A DNA stretch of 41,174 nucleotides from an uncultured Bacteroidales bacterium (GTDB lineage Bacteria > Bacteroidota > Bacteroidia > Bacteroidales > Paludibacteraceae), in the NCBI GenBank assembly GCA_903927945.1, contig CAIYOZ010000102.1, forward strand, positions 1-41,174, written 5' to 3'. The notes below the pieces were generated by a model that saw only the letters and a list, made by a program, of their open reading frames with translations, was not told the DNA's origin and did not search any database. The position numbers and the translations under genes are program-made. Below are positions 24,149 to 32,130 of this stretch, one piece after another; positions within the stretch are counted from its first letter, which is position 1; each line of letters begins with the position of its first letter.

Positions 24149-24283
24149 TCTATAAATTCGTTTGAATTGTTTTTATTTAAAATTCCCGGAACACAAAAAA
24201 GAATAATCTAATACAATAGTTCTATACCCGGCCTGGTTCAGGCAGGTAAAACGATTCACAGATAAATGTCTCAGGTGTAAATG

Positions 24284-24481
24284 CTAGATGTCCTCTCCTT
24301 CTAACGGCATCACAACCCATAACACAATATACAAAATTAAACCGGGAAAGCCTGCAGAAAAGATGCTTAACAAGGCATAAATCACACGCACCAGCGTCAC
24401 ATCCCAGCCCATATATTCAGCAAATCCTGCACAGACACCAGCTACAATCTGGTTTCTCGAACGTCTAAGTTTTTTATCCAT
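24284..24481 (-). CDS. Small PspC domain protein
   Basis: A 65-residue protein started at the ATG at 24481, giving MDKKLRRSRNQIVAGVCAGF, a typical PspC N-terminus; the longer frame from 24619 covers a terminator region and is rejected. The PspC core is VAGVCAGFAEYMGWDVTLVR, followed by a membrane helix (about 35-58, ending VLWVVMPLE). PspC-domain proteins are associated with envelope-stress responses in other bacteria; a stand-alone copy of this size is common in Bacteroidota and its role is not established. It is separate from uvrB and malQ. Confidence 0.85.
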   Translation of the reverse strand: MDKKLRRSRNQIVAGVCAGFAEYMGWDVTLVRVIYALLSIFSAGFPGLILYIVLWVVMPLEGEDI

Positions 24482-24621
24482 AATATTAGTATGAGTTTTT
24501 ATGAGATAACAAAGTAACAAAAAATATGTTGAATTAAAAAAAGGTAAAAAGAAGAATAGAACTCTTGGAAGAATCAAAGATCCTTTTAAACCCGAAATAA
24601 TGCAGTCAAACCACTCCAAAT

Positions 24622-24656
24622 AAAAAGAGTGAATTAGATACTAATTCACTCTTTTA
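24622..24656 (-). terminator. Intrinsic terminator of malQ
   Basis: A perfect 15-bp dyad (AAAAGAGTGAATTAG and its complement, 3-nt loop) starts 6 bases after the malQ stop codon and ends in T-rich sequence on the minus strand. Confidence 0.9.
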
Positions 24657-24662
24657 TTCAGG

Positions 24663-27356
24663 TTATCTACCTGATTGTACAATATAATTTTTTAATTCTG
24701 CATTGAATTCATCTTTTTCGAGTAGGTCCTCCATATTGATATGAACCCTGTATCGCCAGCTATACATGGAATTAGAGGGAACATTCACCCGTTCGTCATG
24801 AGGATTCGGCCGGCGTATCTGTTCCGAAATGCTTAATAAATCCTGCATCTGAAAAATACTCCACATAGCAGGAGAATACAAATGTTGCAATAAAATATCC
24901 CGGCATATCCACCAGTCACAAAAGTATGGTGCCTCACCCCAATGTCCAAGCACTGAATTAAAGAATCGCTGGGTGACTCCCCGGTCCTCTTCCCACCAAC
25001 CCCGGATGGTACTCATATCGTGGGTGGATGGAGTCACCACCGACAAATAGGGTGCATTATCCGGATGGAAGAATTCTATTTTATTTGATTTAGGGGCCCG
25101 TTGAACTTCCAGGCTCAATATGCCCAGCTCATTCATGGCAGTGGTCACGCAGGCTGTCATCATTCCAAGGTCTTCCCCGCAAATCATCATGTTTGTAGCC
25201 CGTTTAAGAGCCGGTAATTTCTCCATGCCCGATTGATACCACTTGGCATCCTGACGGCGGTAGAAGTAGTCTACGTACAGTTCACGAAGCCTGTCCCTTG
25301 TATAGGTGTCCAGATCGGCATACGAACGCAGGGCATCCATTCCAAAACGTGGATAAAATTGGGTGCCATGACTTCCTTCCACTTCAAAAAACAACACATC
25401 GGATATGATATCAAACAATCCCCATTTCACCTTTTCGGAAAACTTGCCTTCTTTATATAGTTTCTCCACATCGGCCTGGGTCTGATAAGTGCTTTTTAAC
25501 CTGAGTACCCATCCGTCCTCTATTTGCAGGCAATTTGCCTTTACCCACGGGGCATCTTCACCCATGATATCATTTAATATGGCATCGGTTATATAGGGTT
25601 TGCAGAACCGGTTATAGTCGAACCACAACCCTTTCTCAGCAAATTCGTTTATATAGATCGGGATTGAAGGGTTTAAATGTCCCATAATACCTTCTACCTG
25701 CTGAATAGGAATTTGCCATATTCGGAAAAACCCTAAAATATGGTCGATACGGAAGGTATCAAAGTAATTAGACATTTGCGAAAACCGTTTTTTCCACCAG
25801 TCAAACCCTGTACGTTCTATTACATCCCAGTTATAAGTGGGTAACTCCCAATTCTGCCCTTTCACGGAGAACATGTCAGGAGGTGCTCCTGCCTGCATAT
25901 CCATATGAAAGAGTTCGGGCGAAACCCAGGTATCCACACTGTTTCGATTGACTCCGATCGGTATATCCCCTTTCAATACCACACCGTGTTCATGGGCATA
26001 TGCTGCAGCCTCTGACAACTGAATATGCAAGTGATACTGCCTGAAATAATTGACGGCTATTTCATCATAATGAAGGGAATCAGAAGCAGCATATTCTTTT
26101 ATTTTCGTTGCATCATACAACGCAAATTCTTCCCAAAGTCTGTAGTCGGGTGTATCATACTTATCCCGTAACAGACAGTACACTGCATAGGGTACCAACC
26201 AAAACTCGTTGGCTGAAAAGAAAGTGTTGAAATCTTTATTTTTAAGGAAATTATCTTTTTGCAACAGGTATAGTTCCTTTGAATAGTCCAATTTATAATT
26301 CACCGCATCAAGAAAGGAGATCAGGTCCATTGCATTCAGCTCTGCCTGTTTAGATTTATATGCTTTTTGTAACGGATGAGTTGCAGGCAATTTACCCATG
26401 GAGGGTAAGCTCAAAAAAAGCGGATTCAGCGCAAAAGCGGATATGGCAGCATACGGCAATACGTCGGCATCGGTATGAGTCCCAATGGTATCATTTAAGG
26501 GCAGCACTTGAATAAGCTTCAAACCCACCTTTTCAGCCCAGTCAACAAATAGTTTCATATCATTGAAATCACCTACTCCGAAACTCGTTTTGGTACGTAT
26601 GCTGAATACAGGCAAGCCCACTCCTGCCCCTTTCCACGAATGATTCGATTTACGCACGAATCCGTCGGATAGTTGTACGATCGTTTTTTTAGAATTAAAG
26701 ATAGGCGCTGTACGATCTGGTCCAGTCTCAAAATAAAGGAACTGCTTTATTTCAGGATCATATACTCCGTATTTGTAATGCACCTCCACTTTAATCTTCG
26801 ATAAATCTACTTCTGTGCTCCACCAGTTACCTTCAGTCTGACTCAGGAGCATTGGTTTTTTTGTCGACCAGTTTCCCAGGGCTTCACAATCACCAATCAG
26901 GCAGATGACTTCATTTTTATTCAACATGGGCAACTTCACTTTGAAAATATGGGTATACTTTAAAGTTGAATTAACCTTCGCTGTAAAATGATCATGACGT
27001 AACAATACCTGTTGAAAGGGTGCTGTCAGAAACACATTTTCAACACCGGCCGGTGAATTCCATACATCTATGCAGAAGAAATGGTCTACTTTCGTTGGAT
27101 CCAGTCGTAGGATACGATCATCACCCCATTCTTCCGAGTATTGATCATTCTGTTCGGTTAACAACACATATTTGTAAGTCAATTCTACAGGGGCATCAGC
27201 ATTGATCTCTATTTCAGCAGACCAATCCTCGGGTGCCTGATAGATGAGTGTTAATGCCTTGGTCAAGTCACCATTTCCCAATTCAGGGATATTCCCGCTC
27301 ACCAGCATTCGTTGACCCCAATAAGTATAATAGGGTATTTTAAAGTGTATTTTCAT
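24663..27356 (-). CDS. malQ: 4-alpha-glucanotransferase with two CBM20 domains
   Basis: An 897-residue GH77 enzyme started at the ATG at 27356; a TTG seven codons upstream is rejected. Two starch-binding CBM20-like domains lie at the N-terminus (about 1-110, with YYTYWGQRMLVSGNIPELGN, and about 120-235, with VICLIGDCEALGNWS). The GH77 catalytic domain follows. Its nucleophile Asp is in FDTFRIDHILGFFRIW, the acid/base Glu in MICGEDLGMM, and the third acid in PSTHDMSTIRGWW. It transfers glucan chains between maltodextrins during glycogen or maltodextrin metabolism. There is no signal peptide, so it is cytoplasmic. It is monocistronic, with a -7 box upstream and a strong terminator downstream. 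Confidence 0.96.
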   Translation of the reverse strand: MKIHFKIPYYTYWGQRMLVSGNIPELGNGDLTKALTLIYQAPEDWSAEIEINADAPVELTYKYVLLTEQNDQYSEEWGDDRILRLDPTKVDHFFCIDVWNSPAGVENVFLTAPFQQVLLRHDHFTAKVNSTLKYTHIFKVKLPMLNKNEVICLIGDCEALGNWSTKKPMLLSQTEGNWWSTEVDLSKIKVEVHYKYGVYDPEIKQFLYFETGPDRTAPIFNSKKTIVQLSDGFVRKSNHSWKGAGVGLPVFSIRTKTSFGVGDFNDMKLFVDWAEKVGLKLIQVLPLNDTIGTHTDADVLPYAAISAFALNPLFLSLPSMGKLPATHPLQKAYKSKQAELNAMDLISFLDAVNYKLDYSKELYLLQKDNFLKNKDFNTFFSANEFWLVPYAVYCLLRDKYDTPDYRLWEEFALYDATKIKEYAASDSLHYDEIAVNYFRQYHLHIQLSEAAAYAHEHGVVLKGDIPIGVNRNSVDTWVSPELFHMDMQAGAPPDMFSVKGQNWELPTYNWDVIERTGFDWWKKRFSQMSNYFDTFRIDHILGFFRIWQIPIQQVEGIMGHLNPSIPIYINEFAEKGLWFDYNRFCKPYITDAILNDIMGEDAPWVKANCLQIEDGWVLRLKSTYQTQADVEKLYKEGKFSEKVKWGLFDIISDVLFFEVEGSHGTQFYPRFGMDALRSYADLDTYTRDRLRELYVDYFYRRQDAKWYQSGMEKLPALKRATNMMICGEDLGMMTACVTTAMNELGILSLEVQRAPKSNKIEFFHPDNAPYLSVVTPSTHDMSTIRGWWEEDRGVTQRFFNSVLGHWGEAPYFCDWWICRDILLQHLYSPAMWSIFQMQDLLSISEQIRRPNPHDERVNVPSNSMYSWRYRVHINMEDLLEKDEFNAELKNYIVQSGR

Positions 27357-27405
27357 AGTATGTTGAATAATAGACAATTAGGAAGTGAGGATAATAATCA
27401 CATTT

Positions 27406-27413
27406 CAAAAGTA
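27406..27413 (-). promoter_or_regulatory. malQ -7 box (TACTTTTG)
   Basis: TACTTTTG on the minus strand matches TAnnTTTG and lies 49 bases upstream of the malQ start codon; it helps to choose the ATG at 27356. Confidence 0.55.
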
Positions 27414-27534
27414 AGGTTATTTTTTTAAGCTACATTTTGAAATCTCTGAAAATAAGCTAAAATTGATTTCAAACGTTTGCGGAAATTTATTGAAGTAAAT
27501 TGGTCAGTTCCGATTCATGCCCTATCCATGAAGT

Positions 27535-27557
27535 AAAAGCATCTTTTATGCTTTTTT
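27535..27557 (+). terminator. Orphan terminator-like hairpin
   Basis: Arms AAAAGCAT and ATGCTTTT with a 5-nt loop are followed by more T residues on the plus strand. No plus-strand gene precedes it in this gap. Confidence 0.45.
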
Positions 27558-27737
27558 AGTCGGGTCATTTTCTTCAGTCTTCTTTGTGAATACTCTACGT
27601 TTTTGTGCCTGAAAATCAATGATAAAATTCACTGGAATTTTTCACAACTTCATTCCCGTTTCAGGTGTTATATTTAACTCATAAATATTCATTGATTATT
27701 CTGGGTCATAAATGACCTGTTTTAAAATTATAATCCG

Positions 27738-27745
27738 TACTTTTG
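27738..27745 (+). promoter_or_regulatory. prs -7 box (TACTTTTG)
   Basis: TACTTTTG followed by CA matches the Bacteroidota -7 element and lies 35 bases before the ATG at 27781. The open frame extends upstream through the box, so the ATG at 27781 is preferred. Confidence 0.65.
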
Positions 27746-27780
27746 CAGAAAATTCTACAATACTTAACTACACTTCAATT

Positions 27781-28725
27781 ATGTCAACTACAAGTGCACC
27801 ATTTAAAGTGTTTTCGGGCACAAAAAGTCGTTATCTTGCCGAAAAAATTTGTCAGAATTTAGGGTGTCCACTAGGGAAAATGAATATACAGCATTTTTCG
27901 GACGGTGAATTTGCAGTTTCATACGAGGAGTCAATCCGTGGCCAGTACATTTATTTAATTCAATCCACTTTTCCCAATTCGGATAATCTGATGGAATTAT
28001 TACTGATGATTGATGCTGCAAAACGTGCTTCTGCCTATAAGGTTATCGCTGTCATTCCCTATTTCGGGTGGGCACGTCAGGACCGTAAAGACAAACCGCG
28101 TGTATCTATCGGAGCAAAACTTATTGCCGATATGCTCAGTGTAGCAGGCGTCGACCGGATCATTACCATGGACCTGCATGCCGATCAAATTCAGGGCTTT
28201 TTTAATATCCCAGTGGATCACTTATATGCCTCCACGATTTTTGTTCCTTACATCAAATCATTAAAACTCAAGAATCTGGTCATTGCTTCCCCTGATGTGG
28301 GTGGTTCAAAACGTGCCGGATCCTACTCAAAATACCTGGGAGTACCCATGGTCATTTGTTACAAGACCCGTGAAAGGGCCAATGTAGTTGGCGAAATGAC
28401 CATTATCGGTGAAGTATACGGCAAGGATGTGATCATTGCCGATGACATGGTGGACACTGCAGGTACATTGTGCAAGGCTGCCGATTTAATGCTTAGCAAA
28501 GGGGCCCGAAGTGTACGTGCCATCGTTTCACATGGTGTCATGTCAGGTGAAGCTGCCGAAAGGATTAATAACTCAGCGCTAACCGATATCGCCTTCACCG
28601 ATTCCATTCCATTTGACATTTCTAGATGCGATAAAGTGAAAATACTTTCCATAGCCGAAATGTTTGCCGATACCATTAATCGCGTTCAGGAACATAAATC
28701 CATTAGTGAACAATACCTTCTTTAA
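27781..28725 (+). CDS. prs: Ribose-phosphate pyrophosphokinase (PRPP synthetase)
   Basis: A 314-residue enzyme that makes PRPP from ribose 5-phosphate and ATP for nucleotide, histidine and tryptophan synthesis. Family features are the start FKVFSGTKSRYLAEKI, the ATP loop ARQDRKDKPR, the metal- and ribose-binding DLHADQIQGFF, and the PRPP-binding loop VIIADDMVDTAGTL. Length is typical. The start at 27781 is chosen because a -7 box lies in the upstream extension. The gene is monocistronic and followed by a word array and then a strong terminator. Confidence 0.98.
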   Translation: MSTTSAPFKVFSGTKSRYLAEKICQNLGCPLGKMNIQHFSDGEFAVSYEESIRGQYIYLIQSTFPNSDNLMELLLMIDAAKRASAYKVIAVIPYFGWARQDRKDKPRVSIGAKLIADMLSVAGVDRIITMDLHADQIQGFFNIPVDHLYASTIFVPYIKSLKLKNLVIASPDVGGSKRAGSYSKYLGVPMVICYKTRERANVVGEMTIIGEVYGKDVIIADDMVDTAGTLCKAADLMLSKGARSVRAIVSHGVMSGEAAERINNSALTDIAFTDSIPFDISRCDKVKILSIAEMFADTINRVQEHKSISEQYLL

Positions 28726-28800
28726 TAGTCGGTAGTCGGTAGTAAATAGTCGGTAGTTAAAAATAAGTAAGTAGTAAGAAAGAAAATAAGAAAGTAAGTT
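28723..28800 (+). repeat. TAGTCGG word array from the prs stop codon
   Basis: Starting at the TAA stop codon, the plus strand repeats TAGTCGG and TAGTAAA words, then AAGTAAG and AAGAAAG words, for about 75 bases, ending at the prs terminator. The same TAGTCGG vocabulary follows the helicase stop codon at 29166-29205. Confidence 0.8.
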
Positions 28801-28808
28801 ATCTAATT

Positions 28809-28845
28809 AAAAAAGTTCCCGAATCAATCGATCCGGGAACTTTTT
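28809..28845 (+). terminator. Intrinsic terminator of prs
   Basis: Arms GTTCCCG and CGGGAAC, preceded by six A and followed by five T, form a standard terminator about 90 bases after prs, beyond its word array. Confidence 0.9.
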
Positions 28846-28939
28846 GTATAATGTAATTACTATACTTTTTTTATTTGTCGATATTATCCTCATACTATTT
28901 ATCTAACTTAAAGAACAATTACAATTTCTTTAAATGTTT

Positions 28940-29112
28940 ATCCCCTAACGGGGAAATTGTTTAAAGGCTGATCATTATTCTATTGATATTGATCACCTAA
29001 CGGTGAAAAGAATTGGGTTGATTTAGATTACTTTTTTTATCCATTTTTTCCCGTAGGGAATTAATATCAATAGAAAGTTTCATAATTCTACCATTATTCC
29101 CCGTAGGGGATT
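28940..29112. repeat. Four-unit dyad cluster with CCCCTAACGGGG cores
   Basis: Four small palindromes lie here: CCCCTAACGGGG (28942-28953), CACCTAACGGTG (28994-29005), CCCGTAGGG (29050-29058) and CCCCGTAGGGG (29100-29110). The first two and last two are in opposite orientation. The inner pair is flanked by inverted copies of TCTATTGATATT (near 28978 and 29077). The whole forms a 170-bp dyad between the convergent prs and helicase genes. Confidence 0.85.
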
Positions 29113-29165
29113 CACATATTGATTTGTTAGATTTATTTTTTTAGTCCAGTATTTCTGGACTGGTA

Positions 29166-29205
29166 TGCCTACTTCCTACTACCGACTACTTACTACCCAC
29201 TATTC
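29166..29205 (-). repeat. GTAGTCGG word array at the helicase stop codon
   Basis: On the minus strand the helicase stop TAG runs into TGGGTAGTAAGTAGTCGG and GTAGGAAGTAGG, again a degenerate array anchored at a stop codon. Confidence 0.75.
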
Positions 29206-30525
29206 CGCCACGTCTATCTTCGTCTTCATATTTTTGATCTTCTCATGCTGGATCAACCGAATCACTTCTTTGATCTTACCCGATTTGATCGCCACATACG
29301 AAAAATACTCCTTCACTTCCACCATTCCCAAATCTTCTTTGGCCACGAGTCCTTTTTTAAACATGAAACCCACCACATCCATCTTGCTCAGCTTATCTTT
29401 CTTTCCTTTTCCGATATAGATAGTCGACCATTCAGGCTTTGGAGGAGCCGAGGTGAGCACAGGCAACGGATAGTTTGCGGGCAACGGAAGAATAAAGGCG
29501 GGTAGCTTTTCATTGACAGCCAGCAACAGGAATGACGATCCTTCGGCTTCCATACGGGCTGTACGTCCATTCCGGTGCACAAACTCATCGGCCCGTACCG
29601 GAGGATCAAAATGAATGATATTTTTTATTTCGGGTATATCCAACCCACGGGAGGCCAGGTCGGTGGATATAAAGGCGGTACAACTCCCGTTGCGGAACTT
29701 CGAAAGTGCTCGTTCCCGCTCGGGTTGTTCCAGTTTGCCATGGAAAAACTCATTTGCCAGCTTACGGTCAGTCAGGTAGGCATTCACCTTCTCCACGGTA
29801 TCACGCTGGTTGCAAAAGATCAACGAGGAATCATTGCCCAGGTAACACAACAGCTTATACAGCAAATCCATTTTATCGTTGTTCTCCCCCTTCACCGAAA
29901 AGATCTTCAATCCCTTCAGCACATTGTCTTTTTCGGAGTAGTCAAGTTTTATGGGATTCTTAATACCTGTAAATTCAGGTATCGCCACAGCATCGGTGGC
30001 AGAAGTCAGAAAACGTCGTTTAAGTGCCGGAATCATGGAGATGATCGTTTCCATTTGTACCGTGAAGCCCATCTCCAGGGACTTGTCAAATTCATCCAAC
30101 ACCAGGACCTGAATGTTCGCTACTTCAAAATTATTTCGTTCAATATGATCCTGTATACGTCCCGGAGTTCCTATTAACAAGGTCGGCGGTACTGCCAGAT
30201 CTCTCTTTTCCCCGTTCGAAGGACGTCCTCCAAAGCAGGTATTCACCTTGTATCCGGTGCCCATACTGCGCCATACCTGTTCAATCTGTTGGGCCAACTC
30301 GCGCGAAGGGGCCAGTATCAATGCCTGTACAGTTTGTATCTCAGGTTTCAGGCTCATAAGCACAGGCAACAGATAGGCCAGTGTCTTTCCCGATCCGGTA
30401 GGAGATAACAGGATAATGTCTTTTTCGTTTTCGTTTGCTTCAAGGGTAGCCAATTGCATGGCGTTGAGCAATTCGATACCCATGCTTCTCAGCGTATTAT
30501 CGATGGTGGTGGAATTATGTTGCAT
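29200..30525 (-). CDS. DbpA-like DEAD-box RNA helicase
   Basis: A 441-residue ATP-dependent RNA helicase started at the ATG at 30525. Walker A is SPTGSGKT (41-48), Walker B is VLVLDEFD in place of DEAD, motif III is TSAT, and the C-terminal RecA motifs include STDLASRGLDIPEI and HRNGRTAR. Residues from about 365 match the DbpA RNA-binding domain (YIGKGKKDKLSKMDVVGFM), which in DbpA recognises 23S rRNA hairpin 92, so a role in large-subunit ribosome assembly is likely. The Q-motif is present but degenerate (ELLNAMQLATLEA). The -7 box ends 5 bases before the start codon, suggesting a leaderless mRNA or a later start. Confidence 0.92.
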   Translation of the reverse strand: MQHNSTTIDNTLRSMGIELLNAMQLATLEANENEKDIILLSPTGSGKTLAYLLPVLMSLKPEIQTVQALILAPSRELAQQIEQVWRSMGTGYKVNTCFGGRPSNGEKRDLAVPPTLLIGTPGRIQDHIERNNFEVANIQVLVLDEFDKSLEMGFTVQMETIISMIPALKRRFLTSATDAVAIPEFTGIKNPIKLDYSEKDNVLKGLKIFSVKGENNDKMDLLYKLLCYLGNDSSLIFCNQRDTVEKVNAYLTDRKLANEFFHGKLEQPERERALSKFRNGSCTAFISTDLASRGLDIPEIKNIIHFDPPVRADEFVHRNGRTARMEAEGSSFLLLAVNEKLPAFILPLPANYPLPVLTSAPPKPEWSTIYIGKGKKDKLSKMDVVGFMFKKGLVAKEDLGMVEVKEYFSYVAIKSGKIKEVIRLIQHEKIKNMKTKIDVAE

Positions 30526-30529
30526 GATG

Positions 30530-30537
30530 CAAAGATA
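30530..30537 (-). promoter_or_regulatory. Helicase -7 box (TATCTTTG), very close to ATG
   Basis: TATCTTTG on the minus strand ends 5 bases before the ATG at 30525. With the usual distance from box to transcription start, the RNA would begin at or next to the A of the start codon. Confidence 0.6.
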
Positions 30538-30570
30538 CGACAATATAACGGAAATACTCACGGCACACAT

Positions 30571-30686
30571 CGACGGGGTGGCTCGATACTATTTTTCAGT
30601 ACTGTAAGCCACCCTGTCGTTGGCAGCTGATGTACCGACGGGGTGGCTTAGCAACATTTTTTTAGTTACTGGTAGCCACCCCGTCG
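30571..30686. repeat. Two tandem REP-like hairpins (CGACGGGGTGGCT)
   Basis: Each unit has arms CGACGGGGTGGCT and AGCCACCCCGTCG (one base differs in the first) around a loop of 23-25 bases: 30571-30619 and 30636-30686. The GC-rich arms stand out in AT-rich surroundings. The loops differ but keep AGTTACT- or AGTACT-like ends, which extend the stems. Confidence 0.9.
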
Positions 30687-30703
30687 ATAATTGAAGAATT
30701 AAA

Positions 30704-30805
30704 TTATTTCTTCGCTTTTTTCTCTCTTTTCATTTCTTTCTTTTCTTTCGCCGTTTTCAGGGGCTCCTTCTTGAGGTTTTTCTTTGCATCTTCACTTTTT
30801 GCCAT
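30704..30805 (-). CDS. Tiny Lys/Glu-rich protein (33 residues)
   Basis: A 33-codon frame starting at the ATG at 30805 encodes MAKSEDAKKNLKKEPLKTAK and a tail rich in Lys and Glu. About half the residues are Lys, and it contains no Cys or aromatic residue. Its well-formed start and stop and its strongly biased composition argue for a real gene; I have the impression that similar tiny basic proteins occur in Bacteroidota, but cannot check here. It precedes the helicase on the same strand, separated by two REP-like hairpins. A nucleic-acid- or ribosome-binding role is a guess. Confidence 0.55.
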   Translation of the reverse strand: MAKSEDAKKNLKKEPLKTAKEKKEMKREKKAKK

Positions 30806-31110
30806 GACAGTTTATTTTAAAGGGTTGTTATTTCAATTTGGGGGAATGGAATATTAATCGCGATGTAAAAATACAGAATTTATTTTAAATAAGTATCAAT
30901 GCGTATCTGTGTTATTCATAAAACGTCAGAAATGAAGTATTAAACATCCCCTTTTATTCCTGACCAATTTCAAGAACATTTCGAGTTTCATCATGCTTTT
31001 ACCTATTCCTCTGAGTATAGGATATAAATTATATCCACCCGGCATTACCTTGCTTATAATTTTAATTGAGAGTTCCTCCACTTTTGGTTCTAATATCATC
31101 CTCATTCTCA

Positions 31111-31248
31111 TTTAGGTAAAATGATATATAAATAACTGGTCATCCTATTGTAATCCATAAATAATCCATATCTAAATAGTAATGGATTATATATGGATCA
31201 TATATGGATCATATATGGTTTATATATGGATTATATAAAAATACAATA
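31111..31248. repeat. Phased 11-bp repeat element, copy 2
   Basis: Opens with TTTAGGTAAAATGATA as in copy 1 at 11881. From 31151 it runs in exact 11-bp register: TAATCCATAAA, TAATCCATATC, TAAATAGTAAT, GGATTATATAT, two GGATCATATAT, GGTTTATATAT and GGATTATATAA. The rest of the 700-bp gap between 30806 and 31507 holds no gene I can support. Confidence 0.9.
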
Positions 31249-31507
31249 AGAACCAATTATAGAGCAAACCTATAGGACTACTGAACGAGAATACATTAAG
31301 GGGAAAACTACATTTAGATTTTTTCTGAAAAAGTGAAATGCTTTCCATACCATGTGGAAAGGGACTTAGAGTGGATTAATAGTCTTCTGGACGATCTGAA
31401 CATTAAAAAAAATAATCTGTTATAATTTTGAGAAAATAAACTATAACAACTACTAACAATTTCAACTGTTCTGTACTGACCATGTTGAACTTTAAAAAGC
31501 AATTAAT

Positions 31508-31957
31508 ATGTCAAACAACAGCGTAACATTACACAGAGTTCTTAAAGCAACTCCCGAAAAGGTATATCGTGCCTTTACTGAACCGAATGCACTTGCTTCA
31601 TGGATTCCACCGTATGGATTTTTGGGTGTTGTTCATGCTATGGATGTAAAAATTGGTGGGAGTTATAAAATGTCTTTTATCAATTTTTCTACTGGTACAG
31701 GACAGTCATTTGGCGGGAATTTCCTGGAAATCAAGCCAAATGAATTCATAAAGTACACCGATGTATTTGACGATCCAAACTTACCGGGAGAAATGATCAC
31801 TTCAGTTTGGCTCCGGAAAGTTATTTGCGGTACAGAACTTAAAATCACACAGGAAAACATTCCATCTGTTATCCCACTTGAAATGTGTTATCTGGGATGG
31901 CAGGAATCGTTGGAAAAATTGACAAAATTAGTTGAACCTGAAATTCCGGATGAATAA
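31508..31957 (+). CDS. SRPBCC / AHSA1-like domain protein
   Basis: A 149-residue single-domain protein of the START-like SRPBCC superfamily, AHSA1 group. Family features are the start LHRVLKATPEKVYRAFTEP, ALASWIPPYGF, KIGGSYKMSF and the C-terminal GWQESLEKLTKLVE. Members bind hydrophobic ligands or act as stress-related accessory factors; no ligand can be read from the sequence. It is monocistronic, with a possible -7 box TAATTTTG at 31423-31430 and a terminator about 75 bases downstream. Confidence 0.9.
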   Translation: MSNNSVTLHRVLKATPEKVYRAFTEPNALASWIPPYGFLGVVHAMDVKIGGSYKMSFINFSTGTGQSFGGNFLEIKPNEFIKYTDVFDDPNLPGEMITSVWLRKVICGTELKITQENIPSVIPLEMCYLGWQESLEKLTKLVEPEIPDE

Positions 31958-32033
31958 TTTGGAGTTTATCGAAGCGTCTTGATTATTTGCAGTTAATCGG
32001 TTGTTTTAATGATTAAACGCTCCTACCCTATAG

Positions 32034-32064
32034 AAAACCGTCCGGATAATCAGGACGGTTTTTT
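32034..32064 (+). terminator. Intrinsic terminator after the SRPBCC gene
   Basis: Arms AAAACCGTCC and GGACGGTTTT, 9-nt loop, end in a run of six T. Confidence 0.9.
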
Positions 32065-32130
32065 GCATTTATATCTACAGAATAAAAAAGAGAGCTTTTG
32101 CATTTATTTAAAATAAATCCATAGAATGCA

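Larger units (their letters stand above)
27357..27780. other. Divergent promoter region between malQ and prs
   Basis: About 420 bases hold the malQ -7 box (27413-27406, minus strand), an orphan plus-strand terminator-like hairpin (27535-27557) and the prs -7 box (27738). I see no coding frame. The hairpin suggests a short plus-strand transcript, but no promoter for it is evident. Confidence 0.5.

Noticed and set aside
24482-24619. Longer start for the PspC protein
   Set aside because: The PspC domain begins just after the ATG at 24481, and the extension runs close to the malQ terminator region with no recognisable domain.
28940-29112. CRISPR array suspected from regularly spaced palindromes
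   Set aside because: The cores alternate in orientation, differ in sequence and have unequal spacing; there are no Cas genes.
29575-30177. Plus-strand frame of 200 codons inside the helicase gene
   Set aside because: It lies antisense to intact helicase motifs and reads as a shadow frame.
30926-31111. 61-residue minus-strand frame beginning MRMRMILEPKVEELS
   Set aside because: It ends next to the phased 11-bp element and has no recognised domain, ribosome binding site or promoter; the composition is plausible but not enough to call a gene.
31314-31502. 62-codon minus-strand frame before the SRPBCC gene
   Set aside because: It overlaps the probable promoter and leader of that gene and has no protein-like pattern.
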